A stretch of DNA of 64,000 nt from Ulva prolifera (lineage: Eukaryota > Chlorophyta > Ulvophyceae > Ulvales > Ulvaceae): NCBI GenBank assembly GCA_023078555.1, contig CM041199.1, forward strand, positions 8,251,315-8,315,314, given 5' to 3'. How positions within the stretch are numbered: the stretch's first letter is position 1; every line of letters starts with the position of its first letter. Made by a program: the position numbers and the translations under genes. Below the pieces are notes generated by a model. That model was not told the origin of the DNA and searched no databases. It was given only the letters and a program-made list of their open reading frames with translations. Positions 1-12,859 of this stretch are shown piece after piece.

Positions 1-328
1 CTGACGTGTTCAACGTGGCTTTGCTAGCTGGTTGTGAACAGCTCGGGCAGTCTTTCGTAGTTGGCCATGGCCGCCTGGAACTTGCTTGCCACGGCTGTCT
101 AGTCTTGATCGCGCCAAGCGCGTTCTTCCGCACCGCCACGTGCACGGCGTGTTCTTCACCTAGGCGCATTCACCTTGACGCTGTTGAATGGACTGCTAGG
201 CCCCATCAATCGCGCATATGAGGATAGCACAATATATTTGTGCTGATGCTCCGGCTTGCTGAGGTGTAGCCGCTGGGGCATTGTGCAGGAGCACCGTTGT
301 TCGGGTGCATCCGTATCGTTCGGTGAAC

Positions 329-1428
329 ATGAGCTCACATTGCTACTGCGGCTGTGCTACACGCTCCAATCGCGTCCAATGGGCGGCATTTGTGATTGCC
401 GGACTGGCAGGACTGATGTTCCTGGCAGCGTACCTGGGCGTGTTGTCGAGATGCAGAGAACCCAAGGTCGATCTAGCTAGTACGCTCCTCTTCACTTGAA
501 TGAATTTGCACCCATCCGGCTGCATTTAAACGCTGCCTTCGCTCACAGCGCCAAGTGTGCGCGTCCGGACGCTTACAATTCTACAATATTTCAACAGCAC
601 GGGAGCGCATAATCCGGACCTGCTTGACCATGAGCTCAAAATAAACATCATGAGCTCCACATGCAAGCGCTACGTGTCGATTAGGTACATATTTGTGCAG
701 TTTCGCACAGGTGGAGCTCTCAATGCCATGCTGCCACCATTTCGAGAGTAGGCCTTCCAGCCTGGCTTTCGTCTTTTGTCTGCACATTTTTCAGACAGGG
801 CAGAGTCCCAAGACCTACGTTCATGCTGTCTGTGTGTTTGCCCTGCAGAATGCCAGGATGGCCATGAGTATAGCCCCGAGGTGTACGGAGGGGATCCCTG
901 TGTCAACCAGGAAGTGGTCCTGTCAAGCTGCCTCAGGGACCACGTGGACTCTCTAACCTTCCTCCCGATACTGATGGCTCTATGCTTCGTTCTCTGCCTC
1001 ATTCCATTGTACATGATGTGCTGTCGCACGAGGCCTCCCAGCCTCGGAGAGGTATGTCCCGACTGTAGCAGCCTGCCATCACAACTTGGTTTTAGTACTC
1101 GGCCCGTGTATTCCTCTCCTTTTGCAGCCAAATGGTGTCTGCTCTAAACATTCTATGTGTTTGGTCCCTGCCTTTTGTGCATGCGCCAGCGAACAGGCCT
1201 GTGGGCTTGAAGCAATCACCTGAGCCTTGATGCTTCTGCCTGCAGGACGCCTATCAGGCAGTAGAGCTCGGCACAGCTGCTCCTGCCTCTCAACGTCCCC
1301 GAAAGTATCGAGGGCCGTATGCAGCCTCTCCAGACAGCTATGCGCCCCTTGAAGGCCGCACAAAGCTTGATCAGCAAGGCTCCTTTGCAGCCAGTTCAGC
1401 CGCTGATGCGCCCCTAGACCCGAGCTGA
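329..1428 (+). CDS. Small two-TM membrane protein gene, three or more exons
   Basis: Not recognised as a known family. The first coding block (ATG at 329 to about 466) is Cys-rich at its N-terminus, followed by a hydrophobic segment of about 24 residues (AAFVIAGLAGLMFLAAYLGV). A second block ending at 1051 before a GTATGT donor has a Cys-containing extracellular-looking stretch and a second hydrophobic helix ending in MMCC, a possible palmitoylation site. The last block, 1246-1428, follows a CAG acceptor in the same phase. It gives a polar tail with several Tyr-Ala-Pro and Ser-rich pieces and ends at TGA. The 1051/1246 junction is phase-consistent. The join between block 1 and block 2 is not resolved: the simplest donor at 467 does not match the phase of acceptors near 795 or 849, so a further small exon is likely. 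The product is probably a plasma- or endomembrane protein; function unknown. Confidence 0.45.
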
Positions 1429-1894
1429 CCTCTCGCTGTCCTCGTGCCGCATATCACTCAGCCCAGATGCTCGCAACAGCGCAGGGAGCAGACCATGGGA
1501 GTGTCCCTGCCTGCTGCTGAAGGCATGGCTCCTTGACAGAAGCTGCCTACGCAGAACAGCTAGTGCTGATATTGTGACCCTTGCCTGGTGCCATGACGAA
1601 CTTCAATCGACAGGCATCGTCTCGTAGCGTTTTAGAGGCCCAGTAGCGTAATGATGAGGGCATCAGCTCCGAAGTTCTGGGTCTGGATGGGATGACCCTT
1701 CTATGCCGCAATGCTGCTGCTCTGCAGGCAGCATGGCGCCAATTTTTTCTCACCAAGGCCAGCAGCTATGTGCAGTGCCTAGATGATTGACTGAGACGTA
1801 CCTCTGTCGATTCCAACTTGTGTGTAGCTGGTAGCCTTGCCCAGCCTGCATCTGCAGGGGGCGTGACTGGCAGGCATCGGCGGACCGTTGTCCA

Positions 1895-1986
1895 GCCACC
1901 TGCAGCAAGGGCACGGCGCAGAGCTGCTGTGGTAGCGGGCCACCTGCAGCAAAGGCACAGCGCAGAGCTGCTGTGGTAGTGGGCCA
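1895..1986. repeat. 44-bp tandem duplication
   Basis: Two adjacent copies of a 44-bp unit starting GCCACCTGCAGCAA, differing at a few bases. The rest of 1429-3994 shows no convincing gene. It has short CAGCA/CGCACA microsatellite-like sequence at about 2917-2970 and a G-rich stretch at 3680-3740. Its ORFs are GC-rich open frames without splice or domain support. Confidence 0.75.
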
Positions 1987-3994
1987 CATGTGCCGTAGAC
2001 ACCCCGTTGCATGGGCCATCCAGCACAGGCGCGATGGCTGTGAAGATAGATTAAGCTGCGGTCTGTGCGTGTGGCCGACTAGAGCTGCTGTGCTTGCTTT
2101 GGCGGCTGGACCTTGCGTGAGAGGCTTCAGTCCGCACTGCAGCTGAGCGTAGCTTGGTGGTAGAACAATCGGGGAAGAGTGTTCTTAGATAGATGGGGGC
2201 GCAGAGGCTAGGCCGCACCAAAGGCGCCGGACGGCGGCGCCCGATGTCCCGAGCAGTACATTCGTTTGCTACAAATTTCCAATCCAATAACGCGGTCCGC
2301 CACCGCAAAGCATGTACCCGCAGTCGCATCGACACGCCCGCATGTAGTCTGCAATGGGATGTTGCCGCTTCTGATGCTCAGATGCGCCTGGAGTGGCTGC
2401 TCTGTTGGAGCATCTGCGTGTCTCGTGTTGTACTGCTGTGTGCACCACCTTGTGAAATGTGCCAGCACACTGCTATTTGCGAAGGTGTCCAGCAGGCGCT
2501 GGTGCCGCAGCTGCTCTCCGACCTGTAGCCTGCTTTCGCCAGACCCAGCCTGCTGTGTTGCGGATCTTCAGTCCAGGCACAGGCCACTCTGCAAGCACCA
2601 CGGCATCCCCACGGCTGGTCCATCCACAGCGCCACAGTGGCGTGACGTCATGTATGTCACGCCAGGCACATGATGGGGTGGCCAATTCCAACACAGCTCC
2701 CTTCTCGCAGCCTGTGCTACCCGAATTATTCCGTGAACGGGAAGATTGTGTGCCCCCGCCGGATACTCGTTGCTTACTATTGTTAGTATGAGTTCAAATT
2801 GACGCCCAGTGACCTGTTAGGCTCTTTCCGCTGCAGTGAGGAGGCTGCATGCATGGCGTCCGGCACGAACTGCACCCCCAGACACGGCCACCTCGCTACA
2901 GCTGCATGCTCCGAGCGTGCACAGCACAGCATGCACAGCACAGCACGCACAGCACGCACAGCACAGCGTGCAGATCGCATGCTGGAGCCGCGTCGAACCT
3001 CACACGGCCGCGTTTGCGCCCTGTCCGCGACGCGGCATCGTTCCCTCCCTATAGCTAGAGCTCGTGCTACTTTTGCTACTTTTTACGTTCTGTCTACTGC
3101 CGTTGTGAGGTGGCTGCGCGATGTGCACGTGAGCTGCCGCCGACACCGAGTGACGGCCCCAGGTGGCTTGCAGAGCACACTCACCTGCGCTGGTATGCAG
3201 CGGCATGCATGGCGGCGAAAGGCTCGAGTCTACTCACCTGCCATCTCTGTGCGAGGCGTCCACGTGTGCCACAGCCCCGATGCATGATCAGCTGGTGGCC
3301 CCGCTCCCGCCCCTCGGAAACGTCCCAGGTGCAGCATGCATGTGCCGCCGTCAGGGTTCCAGGGTGTTCACGCGGGAGCGAACGAGGGGAGACCTCACCG
3401 ATGGCGTCACGGCCCGGGCCCGCACCGACACTGTGTCATGCATGCCCTGGGACACAAGACCTGCGGCCAATGCTCATGGAGCTTGTGGTACGCGCAGTCC
3501 ACGCGGTGCTGTCTGCGCCGAGCTCGGCGCGTCATCTCCGGAGGTCACTGACCGCGGCACCTGTGCGCGGCCGCTTCGGTGCGCCATGCCGCGCCGTTCG
3601 AGTGTCTTCCTCAGCTTGATGTTGGCCTATTGCGGCTTATCGAGGTCTGACCATACGCGCGCTCACTCAGGGGCGATGGCGCCAGGTGGTGGGGCGGGGG
3701 TGCGGGTGGGGGGGCCTGGGTGGGCGTGGGTGGTTGCGACTGTTGCCAGGCCCCGGGGTTTGCACATGCGTGTGCGGCGGCACGGGTGTGCTGGTCTGCG
3801 TTGCGTGCTGGTGGTTGCGTGGGTGTGCGTGTGCCCTGCGGTGCTACCCCCCTCTCTGGCTTTGTCCTCTGTTTCACATCACTCAACTGCTTCAGCCATA
3901 GAGCGGCCGGTCACCACCTCTTGAGCAAGGACCGGCGATGGTTGAGACATGCGCATCTCATCAGCGGAGCATCACATTCGGCTTTTGATCACCT

Positions 3995-4819
3995 TCACTG
4001 GGCAAAGTCATTGTAGTACGACTCAACAAGCTCCTCATTGTCGCGGTCACCACTCAACTCATAGAATCCTCTGCCAGTGGCAAGGGCTGAGCGAATCTCG
4101 AATTTGAAGCGGTCGGCGAACTGGTCAGTCTCATACCCATCGTCTGCTATGTGTCCGGCGTCACACACTGTCCTGGTGTAGTGCTCCAGCCAGTCGGATT
4201 TGGCGATGGGGCCTCTAGCGTCGCTGGGCAGGTTCAGGTTCACACTGTCATCGTCATACGGGACTCCCACAGCAGCATAGCACACCAGCAACGCCTGCAG
4301 CGTGCTCCAGCCCTCTCCAAACACTTCATCTCTGATACCTTGGGCACTGCGTTTGGTGAGCGAGAACGCCCGCTTCTCCACACCTCTGGCATGTCGCGTT
4401 GGTACCTCCTAAAGAGAGCACCGGAAAACTTCCCCATACGCACCGTGCATCGCAAACGACAGGACAGCTTCATGTTCAACCCAAGTCGAAAAACTCCTGC
4501 TGTAGTACTTGTAGTGCAGCGTGACTGCTTTGCTGGGGTCATCAGCTGCTTGACTTCTGCTGCTCACAGACAAAGACTCGATCTCATCGGCGTCTACATA
4601 GCAGATGGTTCCCACGTCTATTTGGATTCTTTTTGATATGAAATCCCTCGCGGAAGCTTCCGACATTCGTTTCTGATTGATGAGCACCTCCTTCAAAGCG
4701 GTCACGCAAGAGGAGCGGAACAGAGCTCTGTGGTCATCTTCGTCTTCCGGACCTCCCGCGTCAAACAGCGCACCGAGATCAGCAGTGTGTTGTCGAGCGA
4801 GAACAACACAGGTGCATCT
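3995..4819 (-). pseudogene. Hypothetical ORF (275 codons) interrupted by a single TAG
   Basis: One reading frame on the minus strand stays open from just after a TGA at 4820-4822 down to 3995, except for one TAG at 4409-4411. The peptide on both sides is similar in character: acidic, Tyr-rich, soluble. This includes an N-terminal DEDD-type acidic patch, a middle containing YVDADEIESLSV and a C-terminal half ending near YYNDFAQ. No intron that removes the TAG keeps the frame; I tested a candidate of 35 nt with GTGCGT and TTTAG borders and it leads to a stop. The first in-frame ATG is near 4666, so any upstream exon is unknown. Either a recent nonsense mutation in a host or transposon gene, or a misread base. 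No family recognised. Confidence 0.4.
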
Positions 4820-4822
4820 TCA

Positions 4823-6921
4823 GCGTTGAGAATTGCAATTGGCGCTGTGGCCACGTGCTGTGGCGGCGTGTTGGTGCGTTTTGGTGCCATGGCGCCGCGG
4901 GGGTGTCTTTTCGTGCCATGGGGCCCGGGGTGTGTTTTGGTGCTGTGGCCGGGCGGAGTCCGCTCGGAGGCACGGGCTCTGCGTCGACGGCGCGTTGTTC
5001 TCGCTTCATCGTGCAGTGGTGCTGCAAATATGCATGGCCATGCATATCGGGATCCTGGATGCATATATATATCGGGAGGTGGAGAATGCCATCGTATACA
5101 TGCGCTTGCATGCTGTACAGCGATTCGATGCTGTACATGTGGTCATCCGGAGCTCATATCTTGGGATGGGGCTGATGATCGTGAACTCTTCTTGAGCTGA
5201 CTTGACATGACTTGACAAACAAGCGGGACGGCCAGCCAGCGGTAACATGTGCAGGTAGCACTCAGTGACTGACTTCAAGTTGGAATCTGGGATATTATCA
5301 GGTACTCACAACCCATTTGAATGCGACATGCTTTCACATGTGCTCTTCATCGATGAAGAGATATCTGTTCATTGACTGGCACCGTGATTTTTGTTCCCAC
5401 TGCGCGCAGTCAGGCAAAATATATACCATGCATGTGGACGAATCACCATGGGCAGAGCTCAGGCCATTGCATGGCAGAGAAGCAGTGCGTACCTACACAA
5501 TGCATACCTGCAGCCATCAGTATCGAGATGGAGATGTTCTAGAACCACCTGATTGATTTTGTGTGCATTGTCGGATGATGTGTGCACACATAAGCCGAGC
5601 TCGAAGCTTAGGATCCGGATCCGAGTCTTTTTTTTTCTTCAAAGGCACACACAAAATTTAAAGAATACCACAGTTGACCCATGCATCCTGGGCACAGCAA
5701 GAAGATAGGGATACTCTAGATCTAGCGCTGTAAACAGGATCTATCAAAGAACTGCTTGCCCAATCACAGGCATTGGTAATTGCCAGTGGCAATGTCGAAT
5801 GAATTAATTAAGTGTTATAACACTTGAGGACATGTGCCCACTGTGTGGAGCCCGTGCATTGGATCACAATGCTGATGCTTTAAACAAAACAAAATCGCAA
5901 TAGGTGCAACAGGCTGAGTGCATCATCGTTGTTCTATCCAACAAATTTGTTGCTTAAGCAGCATGACAATATTAATCTATATGAATCCCGCATTGTATCC
6001 ATCAGATCTGATGAGTGTACTCGCATAAGTGGTTACCCTGTACATGTGAAGCTGTATCCGGTACCATCACGCTAGATCGTTCTAACTGCAGATTGCTTAA
6101 GCAATTGTTAGCTCAAGCTGCCGTGCCGCTGCAGACTAGTGCTAGGCCTAGGGTTTGTTCTCAGCAGCAATCCAGCGACTGCATCATGGACGATAACATC
6201 TACTTTGCCAACTACACTTAACTCGGAGTTGTCAATGTCCAATAGGATACGGCTCAGTCAATGCAGATTTACTTTGCTTTACACTTGTGCGATCACAGCG
6301 CAACAACTCGTAGAGATCATGTACACGTTGGCTGTCCGCTCTCGCCCTTCTCCTCCGGAGGAGATCCCAGGCTACCTCAGAGGCTCTCATCACAGCCAGT
6401 AGTATGCATAAAAATGTTCACTCCCAACAGCTGACTGAAAGTGGAAAGGCTGGGATGTGTTGCTCCAGCTGACACCGGGGGCCATCAAAGTGTCCCCCAT
6501 GCATGCAAGCCATCCCAGCAATCAAATACTAGTAGCAGAGCACGCTCAAGAGATCTGCTCACCACGACGGTCACATCCAGCGGTGCAGGCATCGGCAAGC
6601 CTGGCAAAAGCGTGCTGGACCGTGATATAGCCGCGTACAGACTTGCCACACCTCACGCCTGATGCCGGCCGGGCCTTCATATCCTTGGAAGGACATCGCA
6701 TGCAGCTGCACCAGGAATCAGCCCACTTGGCAAAACTCAACAGATCCTCGACTACAGGCCAGGCCAGCACCACCATACATATGGCAGCCGAGCAGACCCA
6801 GGGCCCAGCCTGCCTGCGGGTATATCACATACGGTACATGCCCACAACATCGAAGGCCCAGGCACCATGGCCGGGCCCGGCCTCTCGCCGTCGCGTACGG
6901 AGAAGGCAGGCTGCTGGCTAG
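4823..6921. other. Non-coding stretch, AT-richer, with one dispersed repeat
   Basis: No supported gene. Below-average GC between about 5580 and 6330, with poly-T at 5625-5635. Positions 6219-6280 hold a roughly 60-bp repeat related to copies at 21555 and 22890 (core GGAGTTGTCAATGTCC followed by GATACGGCTC). Confidence 0.5.
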
Positions 6922-9430
6922 CTAAGGCTGGAACGAGGGCAGCAGGTTGACCTCGGCGACGAGGCCGAAGGCGACGCCGCAGTCGATGTCACCGGAGAAG
7001 GCCTGGACGTATGACTCCGCGAGAGCCTCCGCGAGCCGCTCCTGGGCCCGGTTCTGGAAGTCAAAGACGCGGGCGTAGTCCGTTCCCTCTGCACATGCGG
7101 CGCCCGTGACTCTGGCGTGCTCAAGTGGTGTGCTGGGGAGTGCTCGCCGCTGCCGCTGCGATGGCGACATTCGGAAGTAGCATTCGGACGGATGCATGCG
7201 CATGCACGTGGCGGATAATTGGGCCCACTGCCAAACATACAACTGCACGGTGTCGAAGACAGCCCCAGGACAGATCATATGGTGGTACAGGCATATCATC
7301 TAGAGATCTAGAGATCTAGAGATCTAGAGATGGACATCATGATGGGGGGGGGGGGGGTTGTGTGGGTTGTGGGCGCACCCACGCAGACTTCGGCGAGGGA
7401 CGAGACGCTGGCCTCAGCGATGATGGTGGCCATCTCCTGCGCGTCGAGGCGCGTTGCGACCTCGCAGTTGCACTCCGGGCCGTACGCCTCCCCGATGGCG
7501 AGCGCAAATGCCTGAGCCTGCATGTAGGCACAGCACAGGTGACACCTCCTCTCCCCGCCCTGGGCTAGCCTCGGGAAGGTGTGGCCACCGGCATGCATCA
7601 AATGTGAAACGGATGCATGCATGCATGCTGCAGATGCATAGATCAGCTTCATACAGCAACGGGCATGGGAGAGACGAAACCTACGCAGTGCACCCATGGC
7701 TACAGCTACTACATGCATGTAGTTGACATATGTCAGCTATAGCGACAGCGCTCAGATGCAGCTTCAAGACTGAGAAGCCAAGTGCGCCTACGTTGGAGAA
7801 TATTCAATATTGGGCAGAGTGCCGCGGGCAAGGTGCAGGAGCACACGGTGGCGGTTGCGACAGAGTCGACGGTGCCCCTGCTCACGCCGCACGCCATCGT
7901 GCCCACGCCGCCGGTGGTCTCGCAGAACGCTGTGGCCTGGCTGACGGCCTGCGCCACAGCAACCGCGACCTCGCGCAGCTGCAGCTCCACCTCCACGAAG
8001 CTGTCCACGCCGTCGCAGCCGAAGGCCTGCACCTCGAGGCCGGCATCCGCGACCGCGTCGATCTCGGTGACGATCTCGGACGCGCTGATGGACACGTCGC
8101 ACTCGGCGCGGGCGGCCCCGGCTTGCGCGGTGCCGAGGGCGTTGGCGCTGCAGCCGTCCAATGCGCTGCTACGCACCTCGCCGGTGATGGTGGACAGAAG
8201 CTCAGCTACCTCCCTCTCGATGACTTGTTGCACGACGTTCACGGTCAGCGGCTCGCCGGTGAACTGATATGTGGCCTGCATGCAGCGCAGGCGGTCGTGG
8301 CCGCGATCGACTGAACAGCTTCACATTGGAATCAATCGTCCTCAATCTACCGTGAGCCTGTAACTTCTACGTGGCAGGTGGGGGCGCAGTAGGCATGCAC
8401 GTCAGACGTCAATGCTACAGCGTGCGGGAGGAAACAAGTGGCGGGGGCGCACATCCAGGTCGACCACGGCAACGGCGTTGGCTGTGAGGGTTTCGACCGC
8501 GATTGCGAACGACGTCAGGGCCGTTTCGCAGAGGCCGCAGACACCGGAGGAGGCGACGATGTTGGCCGATGCGGTGCCGACCGCCGTCGCCTGCGCCTCG
8601 GCGCGGCGGCGCGCCCGCACCTGCAGCTGAGCATTGCCGTCGCCGGCGCACGTGCCGACAACCGACGCCACGGCCTCGGCCTGAGCAAAGGCCACCGCGG
8701 AAATGCGCTCGTTGATTGGCACCACGATCGGCTGGCCGGTGGCCTCGTTACAGATTGACTCCGCGATGTCGATCACTGCATATATTTTTCCAGCCACGCC
8801 ACCTCAGCCACAGCCATGCTGACTGGTCGGGCACATGTCCGAGGGCACCACAGAGACCTTCTGACGGGAGTGAAGCTTCCATGTACATATGCATGTGAAG
8901 CGCGGCACTCATGCATTGTATGCAGCGCTCAGCTGCCTTATAATCCAGACTGGGCACGCATGTGCATATGGGCAGGACGAAGTACGCGGGCATGGTGGAC
9001 AACACCGTTATTGTCACGCAAGCGGACAGGATATATCCTAATCTCAATCCTCAAGCCGCGGGGGCATAGTGAAAGTTGACACGTGTATGCTGCAGTGCTG
9101 AGGCTGCAGGCAGGGACCTCGAGCAGCGGGGTTGGGGGGGTGGGGGGGGGGGGGGGGGGCGCACGGGCTTCGGCGTAACCGTCTTGGTACTGGATGCGGG
9201 TGCTTGAGGCGCTGACGATGCGGCAGAAGACGCGGGCGCCCTGCACCGAGAGCGCACTGGCCGCGATCGCCAGGCACCCCAGGCCCGCCACCCGCAGGGC
9301 CCCCTTGTTGCTGTTACGTGAGCTCATCATCTCTGCGTGTAGGAGCGCTGCAGCCACGATAGCATGCCCGTCAGTGCTCTTGTTTGCTCTTGAGAGATCT
9401 GGCTTCATCAAGGCGGACAGGTAGCTCATG
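6922..9430 (-). CDS. Secreted Ala-rich, Cys-containing repeat protein, five exons
   Basis: The minus-strand coding blocks share one style: long Ala/Val-rich amphipathic stretches punctuated by Cys. The first block (from about 9330) begins at one of two adjacent Mets, then a basic residue and a hydrophobic stretch (LRVAGLGCLAIAASALSVQG), a good signal peptide ending before ARVFC. Blocks then follow at about 8780-8450 (acceptor ATATATGCAG), 8274-7830 (GCATGCAG acceptor), 7519-7390 (CTACATGCAG acceptor) and 7103-6922 (TAG stop). Each holds one or two Cys-bearing units such as the one with CNEATGQPIVV or CNCEVATRL. The end of block 1 runs into a C-rich (Pro-coding) tract at 9128-9160. Probably an extracellular or wall-associated protein; no family recognised. 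Exon borders come from splice motifs only. Confidence 0.5.
7303..7360. repeat. AGAGATCT microsatellite followed by poly-G
   Basis: About four copies of an 8-bp AGATCTAG unit, then a run of about 13 G. Both lie in the intron between exons 4 and 5 of the secreted-protein gene. Confidence 0.8.
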
Positions 9431-10960
9431 AGAATCAGCTCTACAAAATCGAAATCGACACGCTGCCGTGCAGTGACTACAATATCATCCTGTGATAGTA
9501 TACACTATAGCTAGCTAGTAGGTGTGCACTGCACACGGCACCCCTACGCACACAGCACACAGCACACAGCACAGGGGCCCACTGGCAAGTGGCATACACT
9601 GGCTCAACATATGCATGCGGCTCAATATATGCATGCGCCTAGGCTGCGCTGTCTGCAAGCGTAGCTACAGCTGGCCTAGGTCATGCATGTGTAGTCCGTG
9701 CACTCCGTGGCCATGGAAGCAAACCTTAAGGCAATATCAATTAATTGACAGTCAGCTGTGTGGCTTGTCCTGCTCGTAGGCACACTAGACACGCTAGAAA
9801 CGTACGGCTTGCTGTCTGAGAGCAGGTGTGTATAGTGCCTGGTTGCGAGGGAGTTGTAGATAGCTATTTCAAAGAGGCGAACTGGTGCTGGTGTCCTGTC
9901 TCAATCCGCCATCGCCTTATATATGCGCAAGTGCTTAAGCTTATAACGATAGGTGCACCTGCACGTTGCGTCCATGGCCTTGCAGATCGACTTGGAATGG
10001 TATCCTGGCTGGCCGCAGTTCTGGGAGGTGGCGCAGCGGTAGCATGCTCTCAGAACTGAGAGCTCCGGAGGCTGGGCGGTGGGCTGCATGCGTGCGCCGG
10101 TTCGTCAGAAATGGGAGTAGCATGCATGCTCCCGTTCACTCTTTTGTAACGCATGCATGCTGCGCGAGCGTGCCGTGGCGACAATTGGCGACAACTTAAG
10201 GTCACCCGGACTGCGAGCCTGAAAGCGAGCCATCAGCGCGAGACCCTGCGGGAGAGGTGCGCTGCGCGCGCGGGAGAGGCGTGCTGCGTATACCATGCGT
10301 GGCTAGCACTCCACACATGTAGGGTGTACCTGCCAGGTAGACAGCGAGAGGACTCCGGCATCAAAGGGCGCTAGCAGCTGCAGCATGTAGCGAGGCACTC
10401 CATCGTTAGGGACGACAGTTCGGGACGCCAAGGCCACAGTTCGGACCTCGAGGTCCGCTCCGTATCCCCGCCTATAGGCGCATGTGTATGTGTGTGGCGC
10501 CATGTTCACGCTCACTCTGCTATGTTGTCACGAATCGAGCTCATGGTGTCGGTGTTGCAGAAGCCTGCAGCGCAAACGGGCTCAAAGGCAACACATGAAT
10601 CACTGTCGGAACAGTTCCTCACACACAGCCTCACCGGAGCAGCACTGCACGAATCGAACTCGCGATCATGATCATGATCATGATCATGGTCATGATGACC
10701 CGGCGCCGCACGTGCCTACCCCATGCGCATGCATGCCCCCACTTAAGCCGGCCATGCTTCACTCGAAAGCTTCCGGGCCGGGCTCGGGAGTCCCGAGTCG
10801 GGATGGTCTGGCCATGCGCATGCTCGAGAGAGCGACCTGCAGCTAGTCAGACTGCCTGTACCAGTTTGCCCTTCTGTGGCACCTGCAGCTAGTGATCCAC
10901 ATGTGCCCATATGGCCCGGGCGTGCATGGATACTATAGTACGTGCACACATATATGCAGT
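9431..10960. other. Intergenic, with ATGATC microsatellite
   Basis: No supported gene. A short (GATCAT)n run lies at about 10664-10690. Several TGCATGCA palindromes occur. A CCCGTTCACTCTTTTGTAA sequence at about 10131 recurs almost unchanged near 21758. Confidence 0.4.
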
Positions 10961-10965
10961 GGTGG

Positions 10966-11107
10966 TGCGAGCTCGAGGTAGCCAGGGTGCGGCACTGGCA
11001 GGGCCTTGGGTGCAGGCCACCGCGGCTGCTGGGCGGGAGGAAGCGCTGGAGGCGGTGCTCATGACGATGGCCCATATGGATGAGAAGGTGGTGGACATCA
11101 TCGCCTG
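10966..11107 (+). CDS. Possible last exon of an unknown gene
   Basis: After a TGGGTGCAG acceptor at about 11011, the frame encodes a short Ala/Glu-rich helix (REEALEAVLMTMAHMDEKVV) and ends at TGA 11105-11107. The codon choice and helical character look coding, but I could not identify the preceding exons. Confidence 0.2.
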
Positions 11108-12129
11108 ATGCATGACCCTTCAAGGTCAAAGTTTGCGCCTATATAGGGGCCCCGGACCCTTGTGCTGGTATAAGGATATATCTACGTAGTATACTAGTAT
11201 TGCAGCCGGGCGGCTCGGGAGCCTCCCGTCCTGACGTCTGTACACGTCCTGGCTCATGTTACAAGGGCGGGCCTGACAAGGGCGGATAGGTCGGAGCAGA
11301 AACAGTCGCCTTTTGATGTGATTTCAACCGAAATGACCATGTTCAATATGATATTGACGCATGATATGCTTTATCCGGTTCGTTGTGGTCTACGGACGCA
11401 GTTGCACTGTGCCTGTCTTCGAGGATGACTCGGTCGGCCGGCGCTGTTACGATGCTCACGAACAGCGCGATCAAAGCGTGTATATCCTTTCATGGGAACA
11501 TATTTGGTTTCATTCAGGCTTAACTTGGGCTCTGGAGACTCGCGGCATTTCTGGAGGTCAATCAGCCTGAGGACACACTTGGGCAGAGCTTAGGACGGCT
11601 GCGTGTCACCGCTAGAAGCTAATCCGTCAGTGATACAAAATTAAACCTACTATGAACATGTTTACCAATTTGCTCAAAGTTTTATGACGTGTTGTCTCTA
11701 GCGGAGCTCATCATGCGCCATCGCGAAGCGGGCTACTGGAGCATCTGGTCTATGAACAGGCCCCACACGCACAGATCGCGCCACGATCTGATTATACAGC
11801 GCAAATTATATGTATGTTAAAATCGGCAATATACGGCTGCAACGGTGTTCAGGGACGAGCAGGGCAAACCATCGCTGCGGCATAGCCATTTGGAAGCTCG
11901 GGCACATCATGCTTCACCAATCTGCAATGGAGATTTTGGAAACTGTATGAACCACAGGCGCGAGCGTCTACGGCTACGGACAGTTGCAGACATCTTACGA
12001 CACTGCTTGCGGCAAGTGATGCCTGTGCTCTTCGTACTAAATGAGAGTGCCACTGCGGGCGCTTTGGAGATCAGTCCCCCTGGCCATGTGGTTATGGAAA
12101 CACCGGATGGACACGAGGACGGCTGTGCA

Positions 12130-12570
12130 GATGATGCAAGTGCTTGTCGGTGTGCTGAGATAGCCCTCCTGTGGATGTCAGTGATGTGATCACATGCAGC
12201 CGCTGGTATTCTGGCCAGCAGAGATGCTTCACACGATTTACCAGCCTCTTTGCAAAGGGGTTGTCACGCTAACTGGCCACGAGTACAGCTGGGCTGGTGA
12301 TGCAAGTGCTCGTGCCTGACGGTGTGCTGAGACAGCCCTCCTGTGGATGGCAGTGATGTGATCACATGCAGCCACTGGTATTCTGGCCAGCAGAGATACA
12401 TCAAACTATTCACCAGCCTCTTTGCAAATGGGCTGTCACGCTAACTGGCCACGAATACAGCTGGGCTGGTGATGCCAGTGCTCGTGCCTGTCGGTGTGCT
12501 GAGATAGCCCTCATGTGGATGTTAGTGATGTGATCACATGCAGCCGCTAACTGGCCTCCGCTAACTGGAG
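12130..12570. repeat. Tandem repeat, about 174-bp period, 2.5 copies
   Basis: The block GTGATGTGATCACATGCAG recurs at about 12180, 12353 and 12527, with near-identical sequence between (GGTATTCTGGCCAGCAGAG, then CACGCTAACTGGCCACGA). The third copy is cut short. The surrounding 11108-12129 has no supported gene. Confidence 0.8.
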
Positions 12571-12859
12571 TCCATAGGCTCGTGTAAGAACAGAAGCACA
12601 TCGCAGGATACAAACGGCATGTTCATGAGTCTCAGTTTTCAGTACTGCTTTGGATGTATAACCTTGACAGACATCGGTTCATTGTCCCCTACATTGGCGC
12701 CTTGAGATCAGCGCAACACAATCGTTCGCAAGCAATACGCAGCTGTGCTAGCAGGGATGCATCATTACTTAACAACAGGAGGATCATGCGTTCCAGCCGT
12801 ACTACATACCGGAAAATGTTGGAACGGAAGGCTCTCCAATCTACGTAAAGTCATCCACT

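Noticed and set aside
3163-3924. 253-codon ORF
   Set aside because: Biased GC-rich sequence with competing open frames, Cys/Arg/Gly-heavy peptide, no splice signals or domain.
10640-10670. tRNA gene on the minus strand (T-arm-like GAGTTCGATTC)
   Set aside because: No acceptor stem: the 5' and 3' flanks are a GATCAT microsatellite, and no anticodon arm can be placed.
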